A stretch of 59,154 bases of DNA, taken from positions 16,909 through 76,062 of the forward strand of contig JAHEKX010000006.1 in the NCBI GenBank assembly GCA_024644535.1. The letters run 5' to 3'. The translations under genes were made by a program, and so were the position numbers. Under the pieces are notes generated by a model. The model was given only the letters and a program-made list of their open reading frames with translations, was not told where the DNA came from and searched no databases. Position 1 is the stretch's first letter; the number at the start of each line of letters is the position of its first letter. Positions 47,946-57,917 of the stretch are shown here, piece after piece. The stretch comes from Gammaproteobacteria bacterium. Its GTDB lineage: Bacteria > Pseudomonadota > Gammaproteobacteria > Pseudomonadales > Halieaceae.

Positions 47946-48821
47946 CTAGTTCTTACCCTCTGGATTCTTCAAATATTTAAAGAAATCACTATCAGGCTTT
48001 AATAGCAGAATATCACCAGCACTGTTAAACGAGTCTTGATACGCCCGCAGACTTCGAGTGAAAGCGTAGAACTCGCGATCGCTACCAAAAGCTTCGGCAT
48101 AAATACGAGTTGCTTCGGCATCACCCTCACCGCGAATCGTCTCGGCATCGCGGTAAGCCTCTGACAACAGCACCGTTACCTCACGGTCAGCCGCGGCGCG
48201 AATACCTTCCGCTAGCTCCTGACCCTGAGAGCGGTGTTCACGAGCTTCTTTTTCCCGCTCGGCATTCATACGACGATAGACCGAGTCGGAGACATCGGGC
48301 GGCAAGTCAATTTTCTTGACCCGGACGTCTACGACTTCAACACCGAGCTCTGCCGCAGCGACTTTGTTCAGCTCTAGCGTAATGTTGCGCATTAGCTGAT
48401 CCCGTTCGCCCGACACCACCTCTTGTATGGTGCGAATACCGACTTGGTTACGCAGCCCATCGTTGATACGCTGAGCCAACAGACCCATTGCTCGCTGCAC
48501 CTCACCGTTGGTTGCCGTATAAAACCGGGCGGTGTCAATCACACGGTACTTAGCGAACGAGTCGACCACTAAGGCTTTTTTCTCTTGTGTTAGAAAGCGC
48601 TCTGCTTGGGCATCAACCGTCAGCACTCGGCCATCGAACTTACGCACGTTGTTCACAAACGGTACTTTGACGTGCAGGCCCGGCGTAATATCGGGATTAA
48701 CGACTTCACCAAAGCGCAATAACACGCCTTTTTCCGTTTCCTTGATCACGTACACGGCGTTGCTTAGCACCATCAACACAAGCGCTGTTAAGACACTCCA
48801 AACCATAGATTTCGTTGACAT
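47946..48821 (-). CDS. hflC: HflC, FtsH-protease modulator subunit
   Basis: HflC forms with HflK a large membrane complex that restrains FtsH. The start MSTKSMVWSVL at 48821 has GAGGAGG upstream and gives 291 aa; the frame runs upstream into hflK. It has one N-terminal helix (about 6-24) followed by an SPFH/band-7 domain (ETEKGVLLRFGEV, DITPGLHVKVPFV) and a C-terminal helical region with MNAEREKEAREHRSQG. It is 1 bp from the hflK stop, translationally linked. Confidence 0.96.
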   Translation of the reverse strand: MSTKSMVWSVLTALVLMVLSNAVYVIKETEKGVLLRFGEVVNPDITPGLHVKVPFVNNVRKFDGRVLTVDAQAERFLTQEKKALVVDSFAKYRVIDTARFYTATNGEVQRAMGLLAQRINDGLRNQVGIRTIQEVVSGERDQLMRNITLELNKVAAAELGVEVVDVRVKKIDLPPDVSDSVYRRMNAEREKEAREHRSQGQELAEGIRAAADREVTVLLSEAYRDAETIRGEGDAEATRIYAEAFGSDREFYAFTRSLRAYQDSFNSAGDILLLKPDSDFFKYLKNPEGKN

Positions 48822-48822
48822 C

Positions 48823-49986
48823 TTAGCGGCCTCCTCGGTTTGTTGTTCGGCTATTAGCCGCATCGCGACGCAATTGCTCGGTAACCGCGTCAGTCAGATC
48901 GCGTAGCGATCTAGAATCCATCGCCGCACCGCCTGCACCGCCAGAGGTCGCGGCACGCTCAGTCAATTTATCAAGTGGCAGATACATCATGTTGTTGCCG
49001 CCCTCTACATCCACCATAACTTTGCTGGCGTTGCCATACACCGCGCTAATAGCGTCTAGATACAGGCGCTCGCGCGTTACCTCCGGCGCCTTTTGGTATT
49101 CTGCTAGTAACTTAGAAAAACGGTTAGCTTCACCTTGAGCGTTTGCCACAACTTGCTCGAGGTAGGCGTTTGCTTCTTCAAGTTGACGCTGCGCCTGACC
49201 ACGGGCCTCGGGGATAATACCGTTGGCGTAGGCTTGCGCTTCGTTTTTAACCCGCTCCTCGTCCTCGCGCGCCTTAATCACGTCGTCAAACGCGGCCTGC
49301 ACCTGCGAAGGTGGCTGGGCGTTGTCGACAGTAACTTTCGACACCTGAATACCCGTTTGGTAATTATCGAGCAGGTCTTGTACGCGCTGCTGTACTTCCA
49401 GTGCGATTGCAGCTCGACCCTCAGTCAAGACCAGGTCCATGCGGTTGTCGCCGACAACGTGCCGCAGTGCGCTTTGCGTTGCATGCTGCAGAGAGACCTC
49501 TGGATCACGCACTTTCAACACAAAGTATTCTGGGTTGCTAATCACGTATTGAATCGACATATTCACGTCGACGATATTTTCGTCTTTAGTCAGCATCACT
49601 TCGCGAAAGCTTTGCGCTCGGACTTTCGTCACGTTCAGCTTAATCACTTCATCAATCAATGGCGGGTTCCATTGCAAACCGGGGGTTACAGTACTGTGGT
49701 ATTCGCCAAAGCGTAAAACGACTGCACGCTCTTGCTCATCGATCTGATAAAAACCCATCACACCCCAGATCACTAGGGCTGCCCCGGCAACTACGCCAAA
49801 GAATGCGGACGATGCGCCTTTGCTAGGACCGCCCGAGCGGCCACCCGAACCGCCGCCAAAAATGGCGTTGATCTTGTCTTGCACTTTTTTCAGTGCCTCG
49901 TCTAGGTCTGGCGGCCCCTGATTGCCGCCACTACCCCATGGATCATTGGGCCGATTGTTACCACCGCCCGGCTCGTTCCAAGCCAT
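48823..49986 (-). CDS. hflK: HflK, FtsH-protease modulator subunit
   Basis: The 387-aa protein begins with the glycine-rich cytosolic segment typical of HflK (MAWNEPGGGNNRPNDPWG), then a membrane helix (FFGVVAGAALVIWGVMGFY, about 62-81) and an SPFH domain (EQERAVVLRFGEY, TVTPGLQWNPP). The C-terminal helix carries EARGQAQRQLEEANAY. It partners HflC downstream and follows hflX in the conserved hfq-hflX-hflK-hflC order. Confidence 0.97.
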   Translation of the reverse strand: MAWNEPGGGNNRPNDPWGSGGNQGPPDLDEALKKVQDKINAIFGGGSGGRSGGPSKGASSAFFGVVAGAALVIWGVMGFYQIDEQERAVVLRFGEYHSTVTPGLQWNPPLIDEVIKLNVTKVRAQSFREVMLTKDENIVDVNMSIQYVISNPEYFVLKVRDPEVSLQHATQSALRHVVGDNRMDLVLTEGRAAIALEVQQRVQDLLDNYQTGIQVSKVTVDNAQPPSQVQAAFDDVIKAREDEERVKNEAQAYANGIIPEARGQAQRQLEEANAYLEQVVANAQGEANRFSKLLAEYQKAPEVTRERLYLDAISAVYGNASKVMVDVEGGNNMMYLPLDKLTERAATSGGAGGAAMDSRSLRDLTDAVTEQLRRDAANSRTTNRGGR

Positions 49987-50044
49987 AGCTTACTCCCGTA
50001 GTTAGATTAGCCTTAGTTTAGCAAACTTTTACCTAAAAACCTGC

Positions 50045-51331
50045 TTAAGCGCTTCGAATCAGCTCAACTGATCCCGTTTCTTTCGCGATTAGCCGATTCC
50101 AATCTGAGCGCGGTAGCAGCACTTGCAGTTGTGACCAGCCTCGTTCATCCACCAACTCATTCGTCACGGCATTCACACGGTACAAAGAAGCGCGTAAGCG
50201 CCCCTGCTCGGGCTTAAGGGCGATAGTGGCATTTAACATATCACCCCCTAAGCGCTCGGATATCGCCTCAAGCAGTAAATCCAAGCCTGCACCGGTTTTG
50301 GCGCTCAGCCATACGCGCTCGGGCAAACCGTCGGTATCACGGTCGATACGAGGTTCCTGCTCGAGCAGATCTAATTTGTTGTAGACATACAGTTTGGGAA
50401 TTGTGTCTGCACCAATTTCCGCCAGCACATCCTGCACCTGATGCAAGTTTTCGTCACGTTGCTCGCTCGCTGCATCAACGACAATACACAAAAGCTCGGC
50501 GTTTAAAGTTTCTTCCAATGTTGCTTTAAAGGCATCGACCAATTTATGAGGCAAATGCGCAATAAAACCCACCGTATCGGCCAGAATAACCTGCCCTATG
50601 GCCTCGAGTTCGAGTTGCCGGAGCGTTGGGTCCAGTGTGGCAAACAGCTGGTCGGCGGCGTAAACATTGGCATCGGTTAAATGATTAAACAGGGTGCTTT
50701 TACCGGCGTTAGTGTAACCAACCAGCGACACAGTGGGGATTTCAGCGCGCTTACGAGAACGTCGCCCTTGATCACGCTGCCGCTGCACTTTATCCAAACG
50801 CGCCAGAATCGATTTAATTCTAGCTCGCAATAATCGTCGGTCTGTCTCGAGCTGTGTTTCGCCAGGACCTCGCAAGCCAATGCCGCCTTTTTGGCGTTCA
50901 AGGTGGGTCCAACCTCTGACCAAGCGTGTGCTCATGTGCTGTAGCTGCGCCAGTTCGACCTGCAGTTTGCCCTCGTGCGTGCGGGCACGCTGCGCAAAAA
51001 TATCCAAAATGAGGCCAGTACGATCCAGCACGCGACACTGCAATGCGCGCTCTAGATTACGTTCTTGAGAGGGCGACAAAGCATGATTAAACATCACAAT
51101 TTCAGCTTCATGCTGCTCTTTTATCTGGCGAATCTCATCGAGCTTGCCGCTGCCGACAAACGTGCCGGCGTGAGGCGTAGCGCGCGAACCAAAAACAAAT
51201 TCAACGGGATCGCCACCAGCAGATAATACGAGCTCCTCGAATTCCCTTGGGTCTTCGCGATTCACTTCGCTATCTAATTTCATATGGACGAGCACAGCGC
51301 GCTCGCCCGATTCCGGACGCTCAAAGAACAC
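50045..51331 (-). CDS. hflX: ribosome-associated GTPase HflX
   Basis: HflX binds the 50S subunit and splits stalled ribosomes. The 428-aa protein has an N-terminal domain (about 1-190) with the GGDPVEFVFGSRATPHAGTFVGSGK segment in parts and ERQKGGIGLRGPGETQLETDRR in parts, then a GTPase domain: G1 GYTNAGKST, G3 DTVGFI, G4 YNKLDL, G5 SAKTG. It lies 45 bp downstream of hfq. Confidence 0.97.
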   Translation of the reverse strand: MFFERPESGERAVLVHMKLDSEVNREDPREFEELVLSAGGDPVEFVFGSRATPHAGTFVGSGKLDEIRQIKEQHEAEIVMFNHALSPSQERNLERALQCRVLDRTGLILDIFAQRARTHEGKLQVELAQLQHMSTRLVRGWTHLERQKGGIGLRGPGETQLETDRRLLRARIKSILARLDKVQRQRDQGRRSRKRAEIPTVSLVGYTNAGKSTLFNHLTDANVYAADQLFATLDPTLRQLELEAIGQVILADTVGFIAHLPHKLVDAFKATLEETLNAELLCIVVDAASEQRDENLHQVQDVLAEIGADTIPKLYVYNKLDLLEQEPRIDRDTDGLPERVWLSAKTGAGLDLLLEAISERLGGDMLNATIALKPEQGRLRASLYRVNAVTNELVDERGWSQLQVLLPRSDWNRLIAKETGSVELIRSA

Positions 51332-51376
51332 TGGTTGTCAGCACTCCTGGGGTAAGACCTTACGCCACAGCCTCAA

Positions 51377-51622
51377 TTAATCTTCGGCTTCGTCCTCGGG
51401 ATTTGCCATAGGCATACGCACCATGCGACCGGGAACCACGGTAGAGATCGCATGCTTGTACACCATCTGCGACACGGTGTTTTTCAGCAACACGACGAAT
51501 TGATCAAAGGACTCTATCTGGCCCTGCAACTTGATTCCGTTTACCAGATAAATCGATACCGGAACGCGCTCTTTTCTTAGCAGGTTCAAGTAAGGGTCTT
51601 GTAAGGTATGCCCTTTTGACAT
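51377..51622 (-). CDS. hfq: RNA chaperone Hfq
   Basis: Hfq is the hexameric Sm-like chaperone for small RNAs. The 81-aa protein has [20 protein letters not shown] at the N-terminus, the proximal-face Gln8, the Sm1 segment [20 protein letters not shown] and Sm2 [10 protein letters not shown]. The C-terminal tail after residue 66 is very short and acidic (NPEDEAED), shorter than in E. coli (102 aa) and like Pseudomonas. AGGAG precedes the ATG. Confidence 0.98.
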   Translation of the reverse strand: MSKGHTLQDPYLNLLRKERVPVSIYLVNGIKLQGQIESFDQFVVLLKNTVSQMVYKHAISTVVPGRMVRMPMANPEDEAED

Positions 51623-51791
51623 AGTTCTCTCCTTGGTGAGCCAAGCCGGCTCATAATAAATATACGCCCTAGATTAGGGATAGTAGGCTCTGTCCGAACC
51701 AAGTCAAATTACCAACTCGTAATACATACGCAAATAAATCTTACTTGGTTTGAACGCCCCGCGAGGTTGTGGACCTGTCGCTTAGTTTAAT

Positions 51792-52760
51792 TTATTGGGG
51801 CAGTTTCAGGCAATTCAAGATCACATCTGATGGTTTTTTTGCACCCTTCACCAACTCAGACTCGGTTTCTTGTGCCAAGTTCCCTGCTGCATCGGTATAG
51901 AGCCACGTTAAATCGGCCCATTTTCGCAACCACGTTAGTTGTCGTTTAGCTAACTGACGAGTCGCTGCAACACCTCGATCTTTGCAGGCGTCTATATCAA
52001 ACTCACCTGCCAAGTACTGCCAAACTTGACGGTAGCCTACGGCACGAATGGCGGGCAAATCGGCATGTAAATCACTGCGCTCACGCAGAACCCTGACTTC
52101 ATCAACAAAGCCCTGCTCGATCATAATTTTGAAACGACGCTCGATGCGATCGTGCAATACGGTGCGATCAACGGGTGCCAGCGCGAATTGCTGTAAATTA
52201 TAACGCTGGTGTGGAATAAGCCGGTCTTGTGCTCGCTGTTGCCACTTCGACAGTGGCATGCCACTTAAACGATAAACCTCTAAAGCACGCGTAATGCGGC
52301 TAGAGTGATTAGGGTGAATTTTGGCGGCGCTATCAGGATCCAAAGCTTGTAACTGAGCATGCAATTCGGGCCAACCCATCGTGACAGCTTCGGCTTCAAT
52401 GACCGCTCGTGTCGCTGGGTCACTTTCCGGCATGGGCGACAAGCCCTCCAAAAAGGCTTTGAAATAGAGCATGGTACCACCCACCAAAATAGGCGTACGC
52501 CCTCTGGCGATAATGTCAGCAACCGCTGCATCGGCATCTTTTACGAAATCAGCCACATTGTATGGCTCTGACGGGTCGCGAATATCAATTAGATGATGCG
52601 GGTAATCGGGTTTGGCAGCGCCTACATTCAAACCCCTATAAACCAGAGCAGAATCGACACTTATAAGCTCGGCATTTAAGGGGCTGACTAACTCGATCGC
52701 CAAATCGGTCTTTCCGGATGCGGTCGGACCCATAATGCAAATCACTACGGGCTTGGTCAC
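51792..52760 (-). CDS. miaA: tRNA dimethylallyltransferase
   Basis: MiaA adds a dimethylallyl group to A37 of tRNAs that read UNN codons. The 322-aa protein has a P-loop [11 protein letters not shown] (10-20), the [16 protein letters not shown] segment, [10 protein letters not shown], and RAVGYRQVW near residue 240. It starts at a GTG whose first base is the last base of the mutL stop (TAGTG). The order mutL-miaA-hfq is conserved. Confidence 0.97.
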   Translation of the reverse strand: MTKPVVICIMGPTASGKTDLAIELVSPLNAELISVDSALVYRGLNVGAAKPDYPHHLIDIRDPSEPYNVADFVKDADAAVADIIARGRTPILVGGTMLYFKAFLEGLSPMPESDPATRAVIEAEAVTMGWPELHAQLQALDPDSAAKIHPNHSSRITRALEVYRLSGMPLSKWQQRAQDRLIPHQRYNLQQFALAPVDRTVLHDRIERRFKIMIEQGFVDEVRVLRERSDLHADLPAIRAVGYRQVWQYLAGEFDIDACKDRGVAATRQLAKRQLTWLRKWADLTWLYTDAAGNLAQETESELVKGAKKPSDVILNCLKLPQ

Positions 52761-54580
52761 TAGCGACCCCGCAAAAATAGCTTATCGAGTTCGACCAAAC
52801 TTAGCTGAGTCCAGGTCGGACGCCCATGGTTACACTGCCCTGCACGCTCGGTAGCCTCAACATCTCGCAGCAAGGCGTTCATTTCGGGCACACTTAACGC
52901 TCGATTCGCGCGGACCGAGCCGTGACAAGCCATGGTCGACAATATCGCCTCACGCTCGGCCGCAATGCGGTCAGACTGCCCGTACTCGGCCAAATCTGAC
53001 AGCACGTCTCGAACCAATTGCTCCATATCCGCTGACCGCAATAAGGTTGGCACCGAACGGATTAATAAAGACTCTTCACTGGCTGGCTCGACCTGCAAGC
53101 CCAGTCCGACAAATACAGCCTCGTGATCACGTGCTAGCTCTACCTCTTTTTGACTTACCGCTATGGCTTGCGGCACCAGTAAGGGCTGCGAACGCACCCC
53201 CTCGGCGGCGTCGGCTTCTTTAAGACGCTCGTAGGTAATTCGCTCGTGCGCTGCGTGCATGTCCACCAACACCAAACCCTGAGTGTTTTCGGACAATATG
53301 TAGATACCTTGTAGCTGCGCCAAAGCGTAACCCAGGGGCGGCGCTTGTTCTTCAGAGCTTTGTTCTGGCAATGGCGCAGGGTGCAAACGGCCGTAACTGT
53401 GCATTTGCGATTGCACGGCTAAAGGGCTTGGTCGGTTTGATTGGCTAAACTCTGGCCGGTGCGAGGAAGCACCCCAACTCAAAGCACCTTGGCTTACTTC
53501 ACCCGTTTGCGTATCGACTTGCCCACCTTCCGCCAATGGCTGATATCGCTCAGATGCTGCTAGCTGGTCGGCTGGACGCACATCGGCTAACGCTCTGTGC
53601 AGGGTCGAGAACAAAAAGTTATGGACCTCACGACTGTCTCTGAAACGCACCTCGTGCTTAGTCGGGTGCACATTTACATCCACCAAAGCCGGATTAATAT
53701 CCAAATACAGCACAAAAGCAGGATGACGCCCGTGATAAAGCACGTCGCGATAAGCTTGCTTAATCGCGTGAGCAACCAACTTATCTCGAATTACCCGACC
53801 ATTTACAAAAAAGTACTGCAAATCTGCCTGCGATCGAGAAAACGTGGGCAGGCCAACCCAGCCACGCAAACCCAAGCCACTGCGCTCGCTATCGACGTGA
53901 ACAACTTGGTCGATAAATGCAGGACCACAAATGGTAGCCACACGCCTTTGCTCGGCCGCAGTCGAGTCGGCAACGGGCAGGTTCAACACAACGCGACCAT
54001 TATGAGATAGGCTAAAAGCCACATCAAAACGCGCTAAGGCCAAGCGTTTAACCACTTCTTCTAAATGATTAAATTCGGTTTTTTCGGTACGTAAAAACTT
54101 GCGCCTTGCCGGCGTGTTAAAGAACAAATCACGCACGTCCACGGTAGTGCCCTGCGGATGCGGTGCTGGTCGCACAGCTACGACTTGGTCGCGTCCCTCA
54201 GATTCTGCCAGCACACCAGCACTGGCATCAGTCAAGGCGTTAGTACTAAGCGCCAGTCGAGACACCGACGCAATACTCGCCAGGGCCTCACCTCTAAAAC
54301 CCAAGCTCGCTACGGCCTCCAAATCATTCAGCGACACAATTTTCGAGGTGGCGTGGCGCGCCAACGCTAAGGGCAGGTCGTCAGGCTCGATACCCTGCCC
54401 GTTATCGCGTATCCGAATACGCTTGACACCACCCGCTTCCACTTCGATATCAATTCGAGTAGCGCCTGCGTCTAAACTGTTTTCGACAACCTCTTTCACG
54501 ACCGAGGCAGGGCGTTCAACTACCTCGCCAGCCGCTATTTGGTTGGCCAACTGGGGGCTTAAATTGTAAATACGGGCCAT
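52760..54580 (-). CDS. mutL: DNA mismatch repair protein MutL
   Basis: MutL links MutS mismatch recognition to downstream repair. The 606-aa protein has a GHKL ATPase N-terminus: [27 protein letters not shown], and [13 protein letters not shown]. The middle is variable (about 335-410) and a dimerisation domain follows. No DQHAxxE metal-binding endonuclease motif is seen: the matching segment reads DMHAAHER, and I do not see the CPHGRP zinc motif intact (CNHGRP). This fits gammaproteobacteria that use MutH or another nickase. Confidence 0.96.
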   Translation of the reverse strand: MARIYNLSPQLANQIAAGEVVERPASVVKEVVENSLDAGATRIDIEVEAGGVKRIRIRDNGQGIEPDDLPLALARHATSKIVSLNDLEAVASLGFRGEALASIASVSRLALSTNALTDASAGVLAESEGRDQVVAVRPAPHPQGTTVDVRDLFFNTPARRKFLRTEKTEFNHLEEVVKRLALARFDVAFSLSHNGRVVLNLPVADSTAAEQRRVATICGPAFIDQVVHVDSERSGLGLRGWVGLPTFSRSQADLQYFFVNGRVIRDKLVAHAIKQAYRDVLYHGRHPAFVLYLDINPALVDVNVHPTKHEVRFRDSREVHNFLFSTLHRALADVRPADQLAASERYQPLAEGGQVDTQTGEVSQGALSWGASSHRPEFSQSNRPSPLAVQSQMHSYGRLHPAPLPEQSSEEQAPPLGYALAQLQGIYILSENTQGLVLVDMHAAHERITYERLKEADAAEGVRSQPLLVPQAIAVSQKEVELARDHEAVFVGLGLQVEPASEESLLIRSVPTLLRSADMEQLVRDVLSDLAEYGQSDRIAAEREAILSTMACHGSVRANRALSVPEMNALLRDVEATERAGQCNHGRPTWTQLSLVELDKLFLRGR

Positions 54581-54583
54581 AAC

Positions 54584-55885
54584 TTAACTTCTCGGAATGA
54601 CTAGGGTTTGACCAACCAGAATTCGCGACCCTTTAATATTGTTTTGTGTGCGCAAGGAATCTACCGGCACCCGAAATTTTTGCGCAATGCCAGACAGGGT
54701 ATCTCCGCGCGCAATCGTATAGGTTTGCTGGCCCTGCTCTTTTGACCAAGCTACATAGGTGCCAGGCGGTGGCTGAGCGTAAAAGTGATCGTTCACACCT
54801 GCAAATATTGCGTTCGCCATTTTACGGCGATACGCACTGTTATTTAAACGCCGCGCCTCGGTCGGGTTCGAGATAAACCCCGTTTCAACCAAAATTGAAG
54901 GAATGTCAGGTGATTTCAGAACCGCAAACGCGGCCTGCTCGACATGGTCTTTGTGCAACCGCGCCACATTACTCATTTCGGCCAACACACTTGAACCCAT
55001 TTGCAAACTGCGATCTAGGGTAGAGGTCATGGATAAATCGGTTAGCACACTGGCCAACACGTCGTCTTTATCCGACAGGGTCACGCCACCCACCAAGTCA
55101 GCCGCGTTCTCTCGTTGCGCCAAATAACGTGCCGCCGTACTCGAGGCTCCGCGCAACGATAAGGCATAAACCGAGGCACCATTGGCCTGCGGATTAGTAA
55201 AGGCATCGGCGTGTATCGAAATAAACACGTCCGCCTGCGCCTCCCGCGCTAACTTGCGTCGACCCGACAAAGACACATAGTAATCGCCGGTTCGTATCAT
55301 AACCGGCTGGTAACCCTTGGCATCTTCAAATAATTGCCGTAACTCAGCCGCAATATCTAACACAACGCGTTTTTCTTGGATTTTACCGGGGCCAATGGCG
55401 CCCGGGTCTTCACCACCGTGGCCGGCATCAATAGCCACAATGATGTCGCGCTTTTCAGAGTTGTCGACTTTTCTGGTCACAATTTTTGCCGGTGCAGCGG
55501 GGTCGACCAAATCAATTACCAATCGGTCTTTTTTACCATCAGTGGCTTTTAAAGCAAAACTACGCGGCTTAACTTGGCTACCTAAATCCAACACCACTCG
55601 AATGTCACTGTCGTTGCGTACCGCCGTTCTAACCCCTGTGATGGGCGTACCGTTCAGATCCAAATCAGGCTTAGAAGCCCATTCAACCTTTTTAATATCA
55701 ATAACAAGTCGATCGGGGTTTTTCAATTCGAGCAAGGTGTGATCTGCAGGCTCAGATAAGTCGAACACTAATCGCGTATGATCAGGCGCGCGCCATAAAC
55801 GCAGTTCTTCTATCTTGGCCCCAAATGAACCACTTGAAACCAACACGCCAAACGCAAGAACACCCGCAAATCGCAACACAGACAT
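54584..55885 (-). CDS. amiB: N-acetylmuramoyl-L-alanine amidase with AMIN and LysM domains
   Basis: This enzyme removes stem peptides from peptidoglycan during cell separation. I place the start at 55885, where TGATG couples it to tsaE, giving 433 aa; a GTG at 55897 is also open. A signal peptide (LRFAGVLAFGVLVSSGSFG) is followed by an AMIN domain (about 25-130), an Amidase_3 domain (about 145-365) with zinc ligands in DAGHGGEDPGAIG and a Glu in VETGFISN, and a C-terminal LysM (TIARGDTLSGIAQKF). AmiB or AmiC: the tsaE-amidase-mutL context favours AmiB. Confidence 0.94.
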   Translation of the reverse strand: MSVLRFAGVLAFGVLVSSGSFGAKIEELRLWRAPDHTRLVFDLSEPADHTLLELKNPDRLVIDIKKVEWASKPDLDLNGTPITGVRTAVRNDSDIRVVLDLGSQVKPRSFALKATDGKKDRLVIDLVDPAAPAKIVTRKVDNSEKRDIIVAIDAGHGGEDPGAIGPGKIQEKRVVLDIAAELRQLFEDAKGYQPVMIRTGDYYVSLSGRRKLAREAQADVFISIHADAFTNPQANGASVYALSLRGASSTAARYLAQRENAADLVGGVTLSDKDDVLASVLTDLSMTSTLDRSLQMGSSVLAEMSNVARLHKDHVEQAAFAVLKSPDIPSILVETGFISNPTEARRLNNSAYRRKMANAIFAGVNDHFYAQPPPGTYVAWSKEQGQQTYTIARGDTLSGIAQKFRVPVDSLRTQNNIKGSRILVGQTLVIPRS

Positions 55886-56343
55886 CACCTTAAACACTCC
55901 TGCACTTTACGCCCCTTATCGGTTAAGGCGTCCAACCGCAGCATTCGCCCTAAAAGCTCGTGTTCTAAAGTGATCGATAAATCTGCTCTAGGCAATAGAC
56001 CCGAGGCTCGATCCGGCCATTCAATCAAGCAGATACTGGCGTCATTAAAATAAGTCTCTACGCCCAAATAGTGCAGCTCATCGGAATCGGCAATACGATA
56101 TAAGTCAAAATGATACACCGGTGGCTGGATGTGCTCGTAGGGCTCTACCAAAGTATAAGTCGGGCTTTTTACCGCCCCCTTGTGTCCTAAAAACTGGATA
56201 ATGGCGCGACTTAAAGTGGTTTTACCGGCACCGAGCTCACCGCGTAATTCAATCACAAGCCCTGGCGTCAAACAGACTGCCATTGCTCGACCAAAATTCA
56301 GCAGGGCTTCTTCGTCCTTAAATTGGCGAACCAAACTAAGCAC
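55885..56343 (-). CDS. tsaE: tRNA threonylcarbamoyladenosine synthesis ATPase TsaE
   Basis: TsaE is the ATPase partner of TsaB and TsaD in making t6A37 of tRNA. The 152-aa protein has Walker A GELGAGKTT (about 37-45), the KSPTYTLVEPYE switch segment, and HFDLYRI. It starts at a GTG inside the end of nnr (8-bp overlap) and its stop overlaps the amidase ATG, so three genes are translationally linked. Confidence 0.97.
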   Translation of the reverse strand: MLSLVRQFKDEEALLNFGRAMAVCLTPGLVIELRGELGAGKTTLSRAIIQFLGHKGAVKSPTYTLVEPYEHIQPPVYHFDLYRIADSDELHYLGVETYFNDASICLIEWPDRASGLLPRADLSITLEHELLGRMLRLDALTDKGRKVQECLR

Positions 56344-57850
56344 CTAAACGCTCCTGCAAATAAGGCATTAACTGAGTGGCCCTTAGTCCGCGCATGCCAA
56401 ATTCGGCAGCAGCTTGGTCGGCGGCATCGCCGTGCAAACACACACCGAGCTCAGTCGCAACAACCGCATCAGGTATTTGCGCCAACAAGGCACCCAGCAC
56501 GCCACTTAAAACATCACCCATACCACCTGAAGCCATACCAGCATTGCCATAATCGCTAAGTGCCACGCTGGCGTCAGCGCTTATCAGACTCCCAACACCC
56601 TTAAGTACAACAATACCGCCAACCAGAGTCTGCAGGGCTCTGCAGGCTGACAGCCTGTCATCTTGCACCTGCGCAGTTGTTTGCCCCAACAGTCTTGCGG
56701 CCTCGCCCGGATGCGGCGTTACGACCAAAGGTGCCGTCCGCGTTGCTAAACGTCCCAGCCATTGCTTGGCTACCAAAATATTCAATGCATCGGCATCTAA
56801 AACCAAGGGGTGATCATGCTCTAACACCACTTGCAACAACTGTTCAGACCAAGAGCTTTGGCCTAGACCTGGCCCAACCACCACCACCGAAACTTTGCCA
56901 AGCAATGCATCTAACTCGTGACGATTTTCCACGGCGTGCACCATGACCTCTGGCGCTCGAGCCAGTATCGCGCCCACATGTTCGGCACGAGTCGCTACAG
57001 ATACCAAACCTGCACCGCAACTCAGGGCCGCATCGGCTGCCATAGACACGGCACCACCATAGCCGCGATCACCACCCACCACTAAAACGTGCCCATATGA
57101 ACCTTTGTGCGAATTCGCTTTGCGTGGCGCTAAGTTCGAAAGAAGCTCCTCTAAGTCTAAACGGGTCGCTACCGGAGAATGCGCCGCATAACATTCGTCT
57201 GGGACCTGCAAATCCGAATAGTGTAAAAACCCGACGCAGTCAGGACCATTACCGGTAAACAAACCAAGCTTTAAGGCAATAAAGGTCACGGTCATATCGG
57301 CCGCGACCGCCTGACCTAACACGCGCCCTGTGTCGCTGCATAAACCGGATGGCACATCTATCGCAACGACCGGCGCGTCAGTGGCATTCATCCACGAAAT
57401 CGCATGCAAAGACTCGTCATGCACATCGCGATTCAAACCCGTACCTAACAGGGCATCGATAATAATCCACTCTGGTTCAAGCGGCGCGTCGGGCAAATCG
57501 ACAAACTTTACGCCGGCTTCAAGGCACAAAGCGCAGGCCTTGGCCGCGTCATCTTTTAGCGCCTGGGGCGACTTACCCAGCCAAACCTGCACTTGCCGGC
57601 CTTGATTTTGAGCCAACCAGGCGACAAGCAACCCATCGCCACCGTTATTGCCCCCCCCACAAACCACGAACAAGGGGCGAGCCTGATCAAAAGACTCAGA
57701 CACTAACTCATACACAGTCCGCGCGGCACGCGACATTAGCGTAAAACCACCCAGCCCACTGGCGATAGCAATGGCATCAATGGCACGTATTTGCTCGGCC
57801 AAGTACAAGGCCGATTCGCGTGCAACATAACTTAAGGGGGCTTTCGACAT
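56336..57850 (-). CDS. nnr: bifunctional NAD(P)H-hydrate epimerase/dehydratase Nnr
   Basis: Nnr repairs hydrated NADH and NADPH. The start at 57850 (MSKAPLSYVARES) gives 504 aa; the frame continues to 58051, but that would overlap queG and is not family-like. The N-terminal YjeF epimerase domain (about 15-225) has FVVCGGGNNGGDGL and DALLGTGL. The C-terminal ribokinase-like dehydratase domain (about 235-500) has KGSYGHVLVVGGDRGYGGA in parts, VTPHPGEAARLL, and GNAGMASGGMGDVLSG near the active Asp. Nine T residues on the coding strand end 2 bp before the ATG, with no clear ribosome site. Confidence 0.95.
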   Translation of the reverse strand: MSKAPLSYVARESALYLAEQIRAIDAIAIASGLGGFTLMSRAARTVYELVSESFDQARPLFVVCGGGNNGGDGLLVAWLAQNQGRQVQVWLGKSPQALKDDAAKACALCLEAGVKFVDLPDAPLEPEWIIIDALLGTGLNRDVHDESLHAISWMNATDAPVVAIDVPSGLCSDTGRVLGQAVAADMTVTFIALKLGLFTGNGPDCVGFLHYSDLQVPDECYAAHSPVATRLDLEELLSNLAPRKANSHKGSYGHVLVVGGDRGYGGAVSMAADAALSCGAGLVSVATRAEHVGAILARAPEVMVHAVENRHELDALLGKVSVVVVGPGLGQSSWSEQLLQVVLEHDHPLVLDADALNILVAKQWLGRLATRTAPLVVTPHPGEAARLLGQTTAQVQDDRLSACRALQTLVGGIVVLKGVGSLISADASVALSDYGNAGMASGGMGDVLSGVLGALLAQIPDAVVATELGVCLHGDAADQAAAEFGMRGLRATQLMPYLQERLGA

Positions 57851-57917
57851 GCAAAAAAAAACTTTATCCGTTACTCTGCCAGCATTATAGGCATGCATTA
57901 AGCATAAACCCAATCCC

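Noticed and set aside
49135-49716. A 193-aa plus-strand frame antisense to hflK
   Set aside because: It is fully inside the conserved hflK coding sequence, has no family resemblance and no ribosome site.
55317-55742. A 141-aa plus-strand frame antisense to the amidase gene
   Set aside because: Shadow of the AMIN/amidase coding sequence; composition is typical of an antisense frame.
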